Assembly (NCBI GenBank): GCA_002339675.1
Contig: DDKB01000023.1
Span: 299,447 to 363,446 of the forward strand
Direction of reading: 5' to 3'
DNA from: Stutzerimonas stutzeri
GTDB taxonomy: Bacteria > Pseudomonadota > Gammaproteobacteria > Pseudomonadales > Pseudomonadaceae
DNA: 64,000 bases
In this document: positions 1 to 8,422 of the stretch, piece by piece
Position numbering within the stretch: the stretch's first letter is position 1
How the letters are laid out: each line of letters starts with the position of its first letter
Program-made: the position numbers and the translations under genes
The notes under the pieces: generated by a model
What the model saw: the letters and a program-made list of their open reading frames with translations, nothing else
Databases searched by the model: none
What the model was told of the DNA's origin: nothing

Positions 1-2
1 TC

Positions 3-1157
3 GAAGTTCATGGCAGCGATGCCAAGACCTTCTGGATCATCGCGGCCTGCGCCGTGGCCATGTTTTTCTGGCAGCTGTTCCGTCACCACGCGGCGGCCGG
101 CTGGGCGGCGTCCCCCAACCTGCCGAGCATACCGGCCGGTGCGGGCAACTTCCTGACCCTGCCGTCGACCCAGCGCGCCATCATCATCGGTCTGATCCTG
201 CTGGCGCTGGTCTGGCCATTCTTCGGTTCCCGCGGCGCGGTGGATATCGCCACGCTGATCCTGATCTACGTGATGCTCGGGCTAGGCCTTAACATTGTCG
301 TCGGTCTCGCCGGATTGCTGGATCTGGGCTATGTGGGCTTCTACGCCGTGGGTGCCTACACCTACGCGCTGCTCTCTCACTACTACGGCTTCGGTTTCTG
401 GACAGCGCTGCCGATTGCCGGCGCGATGGCCGCGCTATTCGGGTTTCTGCTGGGCTTCCCGGTGCTGCGTCTTCGCGGCGACTATCTGGCCATCGTCACG
501 CTGGGCTTCGGTGAAATCATCCGCTTGTTGCTGCGCAACATGACCGACCTCACCGGCGGCCCCAACGGCATAAGCGGGATCGAAAAGCCGACGCTGTTCG
601 GCCTGTCGTTCGACCGTCGCGCCGACGAAGGCATGCAGACCTTCCACGAATTCTTCGGAATCGACTACAGCTCCATCAACAAGGTGATCTTCCTCTACCT
701 GATCGCCGTGTTGCTGGTGCTGCTGACGCTGTTCGTGATCAACCGGCTGCTGCGCATGCCCATCGGGCGTGCCTGGGAAGCCCTGCGCGAGGATGAGATC
801 GCCTGCCGCGCCCTGGGCATGAATCCCACGGTGATCAAGCTCTCGGCCTTTACCCTCGGCGCGACCTTCGCCGGGTTTGCCGGCAGCTTCTTCGCCGCGC
901 GCCAGGGGCTGGTGTCTCCGGAGTCGTTCACCTTCATCGAATCGGCCATCATCCTCGCCATCGTGGTGCTGGGCGGCATGGGCTCGCAGCTGGGGGTGAT
1001 TCTCGCCGCCATCGTGATGATCCTGCTGCCTGAACTGATGCGTGAGTTCAGCGAGTACCGCATGCTGATGTTCGGCGCCCTGATGGTGCTGATGATGATC
1101 TGGCGTCCGCAGGGCCTGCTGCCCATGCAACGCCCCCACCTGGAGCTGAAGCGATGA
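3..1157 (+). CDS. livM: Branched-chain amino acid ABC transporter permease LivM (5' end outside window)
   Basis: Inner-membrane permease subunit of the high-affinity leucine/isoleucine/valine importer. The reading frame is open to the left edge of the window, so the true start lies upstream and only about 385 residues are visible. Hydrophobic segments run throughout, including the family loop GPNGISGIEKP near the middle and the conserved EALREDEIACRALG stretch, the cytoplasmic coupling region that contacts the ATPases. The C-terminus IWRPQGLLP is typical of LivM/BraE. The stop overlaps the livG start by 4 bp, so the genes are translationally coupled. The permease partner LivH and the binding protein must lie to the left. 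The family call is firm; the substrate follows from the family, not from a test. Confidence 0.93.
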   Translation, partial: EVHGSDAKTFWIIAACAVAMFFWQLFRHHAAAGWAASPNLPSIPAGAGNFLTLPSTQRAIIIGLILLALVWPFFGSRGAVDIATLILIYVMLGLGLNIVVGLAGLLDLGYVGFYAVGAYTYALLSHYYGFGFWTALPIAGAMAALFGFLLGFPVLRLRGDYLAIVTLGFGEIIRLLLRNMTDLTGGPNGISGIEKPTLFGLSFDRRADEGMQTFHEFFGIDYSSINKVIFLYLIAVLLVLLTLFVINRLLRMPIGRAWEALREDEIACRALGMNPTVIKLSAFTLGATFAGFAGSFFAARQGLVSPESFTFIESAIILAIVVLGGMGSQLGVILAAIVMILLPELMREFSEYRMLMFGALMVLMMIWRPQGLLPMQRPHLELKR

Positions 1158-1921
1158 GCCGCCCGACTCTTGAAGTAAGCGGCCTGACCATGCGCTTCGG
1201 CGGCCTTCTGGCCGTGAACGGGGTGGGCCTGACCGTACATGACAAGCAAGTGGTCTCCATGATCGGCCCCAACGGGGCTGGCAAGACCACGGTGTTCAAC
1301 TGCCTGACCGGCTTTTATCAGCCCACCGACGGCAAGATCCTGCTCGACGGCGAAGCCATCCAGGGCCTGCCCGGGCACAAGATCGCCCGCAAAGGCGTGG
1401 TGCGCACGTTCCAGAACGTCCGTCTATTCAAGGACATGACGGCGGTGGAGAACCTGCTCGTGGCCCAGCATCGGCATCTGAATACCAACTTCCTGTCCGG
1501 CCTGCTGAAGACCAAGGCGTTTCGCAAGAGCGAACATGAAGCCATGGATTTCGCTGCGCACTGGCTCGAGCAGGTCAACCTGACCGATATCGCCAATCGT
1601 CCGGCTGGCACCCTCGCCTACGGTCAGCAACGCCGCCTGGAAATTGCCCGTTGCATGATGACGCGCCCGCGCATCCTCATGCTCGACGAGCCGGCAGCAG
1701 GCTTGAACCCGAAGGAGACCGAAGACCTCAAGGCCCTGATCGGCATGCTGCGTGACAAGCATGGCGTCACGGTGCTGCTCATTGAGCACGATATGAAACT
1801 GGTGATGAGCATTTCCGACCATATCGTCGTGATCAACCAGGGCTGTCCGCTGGCGGACGGCACGCCGGAGCAGATCCGCGACAATCCGGACGTGATCAAA
1901 GCCTATCTGGGAGAGGCGTAA
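1154..1921 (+). CDS. livG: Branched-chain amino acid ABC transporter ATPase LivG
   Basis: Cytoplasmic ATPase of 255 aa that powers the Liv importer. Walker A is GPNGAGKT at about residues 38-45. The signature AYGQQRRLEIAR replaces the classical LSGGQ, as is usual in LivG. Walker B with the catalytic Glu is ILMLDEP, and the H-loop lies in LLIEHDMKLV. The start overlaps the livM stop (ATGA) and livF begins 2 bp after its stop, so the three genes form one operon. LivG is told from LivF by the longer helical insertion between Walker A and the signature (residues about 95-140). Confidence 0.95.
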   Translation: MSRPTLEVSGLTMRFGGLLAVNGVGLTVHDKQVVSMIGPNGAGKTTVFNCLTGFYQPTDGKILLDGEAIQGLPGHKIARKGVVRTFQNVRLFKDMTAVENLLVAQHRHLNTNFLSGLLKTKAFRKSEHEAMDFAAHWLEQVNLTDIANRPAGTLAYGQQRRLEIARCMMTRPRILMLDEPAAGLNPKETEDLKALIGMLRDKHGVTVLLIEHDMKLVMSISDHIVVINQGCPLADGTPEQIRDNPDVIKAYLGEA

Positions 1922-1923
1922 CC

Positions 1924-2625
1924 ATGCTGTATTTCGAAAACGTCTCGACTTTCTACGGCAAGATCCAGGCGCTGCATAACGTCAACGTCGAAGTCCGCAA
2001 GGGCGAGATCGTCACCCTGATCGGTGCCAACGGCGCCGGTAAGTCGACCCTGCTGATGACGCTCTGCGGCACGCCCATGGCGTCCGAAGGCAGCATCCGC
2101 TTCGAGGGTGAGGAACTGGTCGGCAGGCAGACCTGCGACATCATGCGCAAGGACATTGCGGTGGTGCCAGAGGGCCGTCGCATCTTCGCCCGCCTGACCG
2201 TCGAGGAAAACCTCGCCATGGGTGGATTCTTCACCAACAAGGCGGACTTCCAGGAACAGCTGGACAAGGTCCTGTTGCTGTTCCCGCGCTTGAAGGAACG
2301 CTTCCAGCAGCGCGGCGGCACCATGTCCGGCGGCGAGCAGCAGATGCTCGCCATCGCCCGTGCGCTGATGAGCAAACCCAAGCTGCTGTTGCTCGACGAG
2401 CCGTCGCTGGGCCTGGCGCCGATCATCATCCAGCAGATCTTCGACATCATCGAACAGCTGCGCGAGGATGGCGTGACCATCTTCCTGGTCGAGCAGAATG
2501 CCAACCAGGCGCTCAAGCTGGCCGACCGGGCGTACGTATTGGAAAACGGCCACATCGTCATGCAGGGCAGCGGTGAAGAGTTGCTGGTCAATCCCAAGGT
2601 CCGCGACGCCTATCTGGGTGGCTGA
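1924..2625 (+). CDS. livF: Branched-chain amino acid ABC transporter ATPase LivF
   Basis: Second cytoplasmic ATPase of the Liv importer, 233 aa, expected to form the nucleotide-binding dimer with LivG. Walker A is GANGAGKS at about residues 34-41, the signature is MSGGEQQMLAIARAL, Walker B is LLLLDEPSLGLAP, and EQNANQALKLADRAYVLENG is the typical LivF switch/H-loop area. It is the last gene of the operon and is followed 12 bp later by a strong hairpin terminator. Confidence 0.95.
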   Translation: MLYFENVSTFYGKIQALHNVNVEVRKGEIVTLIGANGAGKSTLLMTLCGTPMASEGSIRFEGEELVGRQTCDIMRKDIAVVPEGRRIFARLTVEENLAMGGFFTNKADFQEQLDKVLLLFPRLKERFQQRGGTMSGGEQQMLAIARALMSKPKLLLLDEPSLGLAPIIIQQIFDIIEQLREDGVTIFLVEQNANQALKLADRAYVLENGHIVMQGSGEELLVNPKVRDAYLGG

Positions 2626-2636
2626 TCCGAGGATCG

Positions 2637-2664
2637 AAAAAGCCGGGCACTCGCCCGGCTTTTT
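2637..2664 (+). terminator. Rho-independent terminator after livF
   Basis: GCCGGGC at 2642-2648 pairs with GCCCGGC at 2653-2659 around a 4-base loop. An A-run precedes the stem and a T-run (2660-2664) follows it. It closes the liv operon and separates it from the purine genes. Confidence 0.9.
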
Positions 2665-2825
2665 CATGCGCGCTGAAGGGGTGACAAGCAGGAGCAGAGG
2701 CTTTATCGTGCTCCGCGTCGCGTCTTTCCGACACTCGTCTGAGTGTCCCGACCAGACCCCTGGATCAGCAGACAGGGCATAACTGAGCTGGCTCATTTCT
2801 GAACTCAACTCAGGAGAAGCCGGCC

Positions 2826-4181
2826 ATGACTGCCAGCCGTATCTGGATCAAGAACCCCCTCGCCCTCTACACCGCCAACGATCAGAAAGCCCCTGGCGGG
2901 CTGGTAATCGAGAGAGGCGTGATTGTCGAAATGCTCGACGCCGGGCAATCGCCTTCGACGCCTGTCGACAGCACCTTCGATGCCCGAGAACACGTTGTGT
3001 TGCCAGGGCTGATCAACACGCACCACCACTTCTATCAGACGCTCACGCGCGCCTGGGGCCCCGTGGTCAATCAGCCCCTGTTCCCCTGGCTGAAAACGCT
3101 GTACCCGGTCTGGGCACGCCTGACGCCGGAGCGCCTGGCGCTGGCCAGCAAGGTCGCGCTGGCCGAATTGCTGCTGTCCGGCTGCACCACCGCGGCAGAC
3201 CATCATTACCTGTTCCCGGACGGTCTGGAAAACGCCATCGACGTGCAGATCGATGTGGTCCGCGAACTGGGCATGCGCGCCATGCTGACCCGCGGTTCCA
3301 TGAGCCTGGGTGAAGCCGACGGCGGGCTGCCGCCGCAACACACCGTGCAGACCGCCGAAGCAATCCTTGAGGACAGCGAACGGTTGATCGGCCGCTATCA
3401 CGAGCGCGGCGCCGGTGCGCAGATTCAGATCGGCCTGGCGCCCTGCTCGCCTTTTTCGGTTACACCGGAAATCATGCGCGCCAGCGCCGCGCTCGCCGAA
3501 CAGCATGACATGCGCCTGCACACACACCTGGCCGAGACGCTCGACGAGGAGGCGTTCTGCATACAGCGCTTCGGCCTGCGCACCGTGGACTACCTGGACA
3601 GCGTCGGCTGGCTGTCCGAACGCACCTGGTTGGCGCACGGCATTCACTTCAACGAGGACGAGATCGCTCGTCTCGGCGCTGCGGGCACGGGGATCTGCCA
3701 TTGTCCGAGCTCGAACATGCGCCTGGCCTCGGGGATTTGCCCGACCGTCGCCCTGGAGGCGGCGGGAGCGCCCATCGGGCTCGGCGTGGATGGTTCGGCC
3801 TCCAACGATGCGTCCAACATGATCCTGGAAGCCCGACAAGCCCTGTATATCCAACGCCTGCGCTACGGCGCCGAGCAGATTACGCCGGAGCGGGTGCTGG
3901 GCTGGGCCACGCGCGGTTCGGCACGGCTGCTGGGCCGAGATGACGTTGGGGAACTGGCCGTCGGCAAACAGGCCGATCTGGCCCTGTTCAAGCTCGACGA
4001 ACTGCGTTTCTCCGGTAGCCATGATCCGATCTCGGCGCTCCTGCTGTGCGGCGCTGACCGGGCCGACCGGGTGATGGTCGGCGGCCAGTGGCGGGTCGTC
4101 GACGGCCAGGTTGAAGGGCTCGACGTAGCCGGCTTGATCGCCAACCACAGCCAGGCAGCACGCGAGCTGATCGCAGGCTAG
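2826..4181 (+). CDS. 8-oxoguanine deaminase (amidohydrolase superfamily)
   Basis: Predicted zinc hydrolase of 451 aa that deaminates 8-oxoguanine to urate. Seen: metal motif NTHHHF (His66/His68), HTHLAE (His232/His234), AHGIHF (His271/His274) and the metal Asp in GLGVDGSASND (Asp322). This pattern belongs to the TrzN/AtzB/8-oxoguanine deaminase branch; Pa0142 of P. aeruginosa is the characterised 8-oxoguanine deaminase that the sequence most resembles from memory. An AGGAG at 2812-2816 fixes the ATG. It stands alone between the liv terminator and xdhA. The product would enter the urate pathway encoded downstream. Related enzymes deaminate s-triazines, isoxanthopterin or cytosine, so the exact substrate is inferred. 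Confidence 0.8.
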   Translation: MTASRIWIKNPLALYTANDQKAPGGLVIERGVIVEMLDAGQSPSTPVDSTFDAREHVVLPGLINTHHHFYQTLTRAWGPVVNQPLFPWLKTLYPVWARLTPERLALASKVALAELLLSGCTTAADHHYLFPDGLENAIDVQIDVVRELGMRAMLTRGSMSLGEADGGLPPQHTVQTAEAILEDSERLIGRYHERGAGAQIQIGLAPCSPFSVTPEIMRASAALAEQHDMRLHTHLAETLDEEAFCIQRFGLRTVDYLDSVGWLSERTWLAHGIHFNEDEIARLGAAGTGICHCPSSNMRLASGICPTVALEAAGAPIGLGVDGSASNDASNMILEARQALYIQRLRYGAEQITPERVLGWATRGSARLLGRDDVGELAVGKQADLALFKLDELRFSGSHDPISALLLCGADRADRVMVGGQWRVVDGQVEGLDVAGLIANHSQAARELIAG

Positions 4182-4395
4182 CGAAGCCTTCCTATGGGCG
4201 CTTCGTGCTGTGTTGCCTGTGATCAGGGCACGAGCGCCTTCTTTTCCTGCGTTCCCGACCCATCAAGCCGTCACGCCATTCCGGCGCCGCTCCTGTCGAG
4301 ACGAGCAGCAAAGCCTTCCTGGCTGAGCCACACTTCATGCATCCACAGCCAAAGCGGCATACACATTGCTGCATAAAGCTCGCTCGTCGGCAGTG
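4182..4395. other. Intergenic region upstream of the xdhA control region
   Basis: Spacer between the 8-oxoguanine deaminase gene and the xdhA promoter. I see no convincing gene, no clear terminator and no copy of the GntR-type palindrome here. Short open frames on both strands lack ribosome-binding sites and recognisable domains. Confidence 0.5.
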
Positions 4396-4434
4396 CTGAC
4401 TTTTGAGTCAGGAATTAGTTGACCGAAAAGTCAG
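4396..4434. promoter_or_regulatory. Two tandem TGACY-N4-RGTCA palindromes upstream of xdhA
   Basis: CTGACT-TTTG-AGTCAG at 4396-4411 is a perfect palindrome with 6-base arms. A second, imperfect copy, TGACC-GAAA-AGTCA, lies at 4420-4433 and overlaps the predicted -35 box. The same motif, TGACC-TTTC-GGTCA, stands at 12041-12054 before the AzgA-type purine permease. The binding protein is unknown. Confidence 0.6.
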
Positions 4435-4447
4435 ATGCCGCTAATTT
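4419..4447 (+). promoter_or_regulatory. Predicted sigma-70 promoter of xdhABC
   Basis: TTGACC at 4419-4424, a 17-bp spacer, then TAATTT at 4442-4447. Transcription would start near 4454, downstream of the upstream in-frame codons and 35 bases before the TTG start of xdhA. The -35 box lies inside the second TGACY palindrome, which would suit repression. Confidence 0.65.
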
Positions 4448-4488
4448 CCACCGCCAGAGCCCAGAACAATAAGCCCCGGAGGCCCGCC

Positions 4489-5928
4489 TTGATCCAGTTC
4501 CTACTCAATCGAGAACTGCGCCGTGAGCAGACACTCGATCCCAATACCACCGTGCTGGAATACCTGCGTGAATACCGTGGCAAGTCCGGCACCAAAGAAG
4601 GCTGCGCTTCCGGCGACTGCGGTGCCTGCACCGTTGTGGTAGGCGAGCTCGACGGCGACCGCCTGCGCTACCGCACGCTCAATTCCTGCCTGACCTTCGT
4701 CTCCGCCTTGCACGGCAAGCAGCTGATCACCGTCGAAGACCTCAAGCACCAGGGCCAGTTGCACAGCGTCCAGCAAGCCATGGTCGACTGCCATGGCTCG
4801 CAGTGCGGCTTCTGCACGCCCGGCTTCGTCATGAGCCTGTTCGCCCTGCAGAAATCAGCGGAGGGGTACGACAAGGCCGACACCCATGAAGCGCTGGCTG
4901 GCAACCTCTGCCGCTGCACCGGCTACCGCCCGATTCTGGAAGCCGCCGAGCAGGCCTGCTGTGGCAAGCAGCCGGACCAGTTCGATGCGAGCGAAGCCGA
5001 TACCATCGCCCAGCTGAAAGCCATCGAGCCGCGCGAAACCGCCGAGCTGAACAGCGGCGACAAGCGCTGCCTGTCGCCACTGACCGTTGGCGATCTGGCC
5101 GAGATCTACAGCGCCAACCCGGACGCCCGCCTGCTGGCCGGCGGCACCGACCTCGCCTTGGAAGTCACCCAGTTCCACCGCGAGCTGCCAGTGATGATTT
5201 ACGTCGGCCACATCGCCGAGATGAAGAAAGTCGAGGTCACCGACAAGGGCATCGAGATCGGCGCAGCCACACCGCTGACCGATTGCTATGAAGTGCTGGC
5301 AGAGGAATACCCGGATTTCGGTGAGCTGCTGCACCGCTTCGCCTCCTTGCAGATCCGCAACCAGGGCACCCTGGGCGGCAACATCGGTAACGCCTCGCCC
5401 ATCGGCGATTCGCCACCCTTGCTGATCGCGCTGGGTGCGCAAGTCGTGCTGCGCAAAGGCAACAACAGCCGCACCCTGCTGTTGCAGGATTACTTCATCG
5501 ACTACAAGGTCACCGCTCGCGAGCAAGGTGAATTCATCGAGAAGATCATCGTGCCGCGCGCCCAGCCGAACCGGGTGTTCCGCGCCTACAAGGTGTCCAA
5601 GCGTTTGGACGATGACATCTCCGCCGTTTGCGCAGCCTTCGACCTGAAGCTCGAAGACGGTCTGATCGACGATGCCCGTGTGGCCTTCGGCGGCATGGCC
5701 GCGATTCCGAAACGCGCGGTGTCCTGCGAACGGGCACTGATCGGCGCGCCGTTCAACGCTGAGACAATCGAGCGTGCGTGCGAGGCGCTCGAGAAGGACT
5801 TCACGCCACTGACCGACTTCCGTGCCAGCCGCGAATATCGCCTGCTGGTCGCACAGAACCTGCTGCGCAAATGCTTCCTCGAGCAACAAAGCCCGGAAGC
5901 CGAGACAAGGGTGACCGCATATGCATAA
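4489..5928 (+). CDS. xdhA: Xanthine dehydrogenase small subunit (2Fe-2S and FAD domains)
   Basis: Electron-transfer subunit of xanthine dehydrogenase, which oxidises hypoxanthine and xanthine to urate in the cytoplasm. The frame is open from 4435, but a TTG at 4489 has a perfect GGAGG at 4478-4482 with 6-base spacing and gives the family N-terminus (M)IQFLLNREL, so I start there (479 aa). The first 2Fe-2S centre uses Cys39, Cys44, Cys47 and Cys67. The second uses Cys106, Cys109, Cys141 and Cys143 (CGFCTPG, CRCTGYRP). The FAD domain follows with LLAGGTDLALEV and LGGNIGNASPIGDSPP. The stop overlaps the xdhB start by 8 bp. Confidence 0.95.
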   Translation: MIQFLLNRELRREQTLDPNTTVLEYLREYRGKSGTKEGCASGDCGACTVVVGELDGDRLRYRTLNSCLTFVSALHGKQLITVEDLKHQGQLHSVQQAMVDCHGSQCGFCTPGFVMSLFALQKSAEGYDKADTHEALAGNLCRCTGYRPILEAAEQACCGKQPDQFDASEADTIAQLKAIEPRETAELNSGDKRCLSPLTVGDLAEIYSANPDARLLAGGTDLALEVTQFHRELPVMIYVGHIAEMKKVEVTDKGIEIGAATPLTDCYEVLAEEYPDFGELLHRFASLQIRNQGTLGGNIGNASPIGDSPPLLIALGAQVVLRKGNNSRTLLLQDYFIDYKVTAREQGEFIEKIIVPRAQPNRVFRAYKVSKRLDDDISAVCAAFDLKLEDGLIDDARVAFGGMAAIPKRAVSCERALIGAPFNAETIERACEALEKDFTPLTDFRASREYRLLVAQNLLRKCFLEQQSPEAETRVTAYA

Positions 5929-8356
5929 GCCAACCAAAACCCAGGAAGAAATCGCCGCCCTGTTCAAGCAGGACCTGGTCACTGGCGTCGGCCGCAGCGT
6001 CAAGCATGACAGCGCGCCCAAGCATGTCACTGGCGAGGCGGTGTATGTCGACGACCGCCTGGAATTCCCCAATCAGCTGCACGTCTATGCCCGTATGAGC
6101 GACCGTGCCCATGCCCGCATCGTGCGCATCGACACCGCGCCCTGCTACGCCGTACCCGGTGTTGCGATCGCCATCACTGCGCAGGACGTACCGGGTCAGC
6201 TCGACATCGGCGCGGTCATGCCCGGTGACCCGCTGCTGGCCGACGGCAAGGTCGAATATGTCGGCCAGCCGGTGATCGCCGTCGCCGCCGACAGCCTGGA
6301 AACCGCGCGCAAAGCGGCCATGGCCGCGATCATCGAATACGAGGATCTGGAGCCGGTGATCGACGTGGTCGACGCCTTGCGCAAAAAGCACTTCGTACTC
6401 GACAGCCATACCCACAAGCGTGGCGATTCCAGTGGCGCGTTGGCCACCGCCCCGCGTCGCCTGCAGGGCAGCCTGCACATCGGCGGCCAGGAACATTTCT
6501 ACCTGGAAACCCAGGTCTCTTCGGTGATGCCCACCGAGGACGGCGGCATGATCGTCTACACCTCGACGCAGAACCCCACCGAGGTGCAGAAGCTGGTCTC
6601 CGAGGTGCTCGGCGTCTCGATGAACAAGGTCGTCATCGACATGCGCCGCATGGGCGGCGGTTTCGGCGGCAAGGAAACCCAGGCCGCAGGCCCCGCGTGC
6701 ATGTGCGCCGTGATCGCGCACCTGACCGGTCGCCCGACCAAGATGCGTCTTCCGCGCATGGAGGACATGACCATGACCGGCAAGCGTCATCCCTTCTACG
6801 TCGAGTATGACGTCGGCTTCGATGACGACGGCCTGCTACACGGCATCGAGATCGACCTGGCCGGCAACTGCGGCTACTCGCCGGACCTCTCCGGCTCCAT
6901 CGTCGACCGCGCCATGTTCCACTCCGACAACGCCTACTACCTGGGTGATGCCACCATCAACGGCCATCGCTGCAAGACCAACCTCGCATCGAACACCGCC
7001 TACCGCGGCTTCGGCGGCCCGCAAGGCATGGTCGCCATCGAAGAGATCATGGACGCGGTGGCGCGCGAGCTGGGCAAAGATCCGCTGGACGTGCGCAAGC
7101 GCAACTACTACGGCAAGACCGAGCGCAACGTCACGCCTTACTACCAGACCGTCGAGCACAACATGCTCGAGGAGATGACCGCCGAGCTCGAAGCCAGCAG
7201 TGAGTACGCGAAGCGCCGCGAAGAGATTCGCGCGTTCAACGCCAAGAGCCCGATCCTGAAGAAAGGCCTGTCGCTGACCCCGGTGAAATTCGGCATCAGC
7301 TTCACCGCCAGCTTCCTCAACCAGGCCGGCGCGCTGGTGCACGTCTACACCGACGGCAGCATCCACCTGAACCACGGCGGCACCGAGATGGGCCAGGGCC
7401 TCAACGTCAAGGTCGCACAGGTCGTGGCCGAGGTGTTCCAGGTCGATATCGATCGCATCCAGATCACCGCCACCAATACCGACAAGGTGCCAAACACCTC
7501 GCCGACGGCTGCCTCCAGCGGTGCAGACCTCAACGGCAAGGCGGCACAGAACGCGGCGCAGACGATCAAGCAGCGCCTGATCGAGTTTGCCGCACGGCAT
7601 TACCAGGTCACCGAGGAAGACGTCGAGTTCAAGAATGGCCAGGTACGCGTTCGCGACCAGTACGTGTCCTTCGACGAGCTGATCCAGCAGGCCTATTTCG
7701 GCCAGGTTTCGCTGTCGTCCACCGGCTTCTACCGCACGCCGAAGATCTACTACGACCGCAGCCAGGCGCGCGGCCGGCCGTTCTACTACTTCGCCTATGG
7801 CGCGGCGTGCTCGGAAGTGATCGTCGACACCCTGACTGGCGAGTACAAGATGCTGCGCAGCGACATCCTGCATGACGTCGGCGCCTCGCTGAACCCGGCT
7901 ATCGACATCGGCCAGGTGGAAGGCGGCTTCGTTCAGGGCATGGGCTGGCTGACCATGGAAGAGCTGGTGTGGAACGACAAGGGCAAGCTGATGACCAGCG
8001 GCCCGGCGAGCTACAAGGTTCCGGCCGTGGCGGACATGCCGCTGGATCTGCGGGTCAAGCTGGTGGAGAACCGCAAGAATCCGGAGGACACCGTGTTCCA
8101 CTCCAAGGCAGTGGGTGAGCCGCCGTTCATGCTCGGCATCTCGGTCTGGTGCGCGATCAAGGATGCCGTCGCCAGCCTGGCGGACTACAAGGCGCAGCCG
8201 AAGATCGACGCACCGGCGACGCCCGAACGGGTGCTCTGGGGTGTGGAGCAGATGCGCAAGCTGAAGCAGGCGACTGTCGCGGTCGCGACAACGGAAACCA
8301 CGCCGGCTGACGTAGGGTGGACAACGCTTTGCTTGTCCACCTTCGGCGCAACATGA
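5921..8356 (+). CDS. xdhB: Xanthine dehydrogenase large (molybdopterin) subunit
   Basis: Catalytic subunit of 811 aa that carries the molybdenum cofactor and the purine site. Family motifs are MGGGFGGKETQ, the Arg-bearing AYRGFGGPQG, GGTEMGQGL and the catalytic Glu in KAVGEPPFMLG. The start overlaps xdhA by 8 bp. The C-terminus is odd. After the helix ending near TVAVATTETTPAD, the last codons (DVGWTTLCLSTFGAT) and the stop are read from a dispersed palindromic repeat (first palindrome 8316-8341), so the tail looks acquired by repeat insertion and is probably disordered and dispensable. Catalytic regions are intact. Confidence 0.95.
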   Translation: MHKPTKTQEEIAALFKQDLVTGVGRSVKHDSAPKHVTGEAVYVDDRLEFPNQLHVYARMSDRAHARIVRIDTAPCYAVPGVAIAITAQDVPGQLDIGAVMPGDPLLADGKVEYVGQPVIAVAADSLETARKAAMAAIIEYEDLEPVIDVVDALRKKHFVLDSHTHKRGDSSGALATAPRRLQGSLHIGGQEHFYLETQVSSVMPTEDGGMIVYTSTQNPTEVQKLVSEVLGVSMNKVVIDMRRMGGGFGGKETQAAGPACMCAVIAHLTGRPTKMRLPRMEDMTMTGKRHPFYVEYDVGFDDDGLLHGIEIDLAGNCGYSPDLSGSIVDRAMFHSDNAYYLGDATINGHRCKTNLASNTAYRGFGGPQGMVAIEEIMDAVARELGKDPLDVRKRNYYGKTERNVTPYYQTVEHNMLEEMTAELEASSEYAKRREEIRAFNAKSPILKKGLSLTPVKFGISFTASFLNQAGALVHVYTDGSIHLNHGGTEMGQGLNVKVAQVVAEVFQVDIDRIQITATNTDKVPNTSPTAASSGADLNGKAAQNAAQTIKQRLIEFAARHYQVTEEDVEFKNGQVRVRDQYVSFDELIQQAYFGQVSLSSTGFYRTPKIYYDRSQARGRPFYYFAYGAACSEVIVDTLTGEYKMLRSDILHDVGASLNPAIDIGQVEGGFVQGMGWLTMEELVWNDKGKLMTSGPASYKVPAVADMPLDLRVKLVENRKNPEDTVFHSKAVGEPPFMLGISVWCAIKDAVASLADYKAQPKIDAPATPERVLWGVEQMRKLKQATVAVATTETTPADVGWTTLCLSTFGAT

Positions 8357-8390
8357 TGTTTTCGGTGGAAGACGCTTCGCGGTCTTCCAC
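8316..8390. repeat. Dispersed palindromic repeat pair overlapping the xdhB 3' end
   Basis: Two palindromes stand side by side: GGTGGACAA...TTGTCCACC at 8316-8341 and GTGGAAGAC...GTCTTCCAC at 8365-8390. The layout (GTAGGGTGG palindrome followed by a GGTGGAAR palindrome) matches the tandem units at 25669-26107. The xdhB stop codon at 8354-8356 falls between the two palindromes. Confidence 0.8.
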
Positions 8391-8422
8391 GGGGCGGCCA
8401 CCCGCACTATGAAGGACTGAAC

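Noticed and set aside
1..2664. The Liv transporter as a purine or urea transporter because of its neighbours
   Set aside because: LivM/G/F motifs fit branched-chain amino acid importers, and a strong terminator separates the operon from the purine genes.
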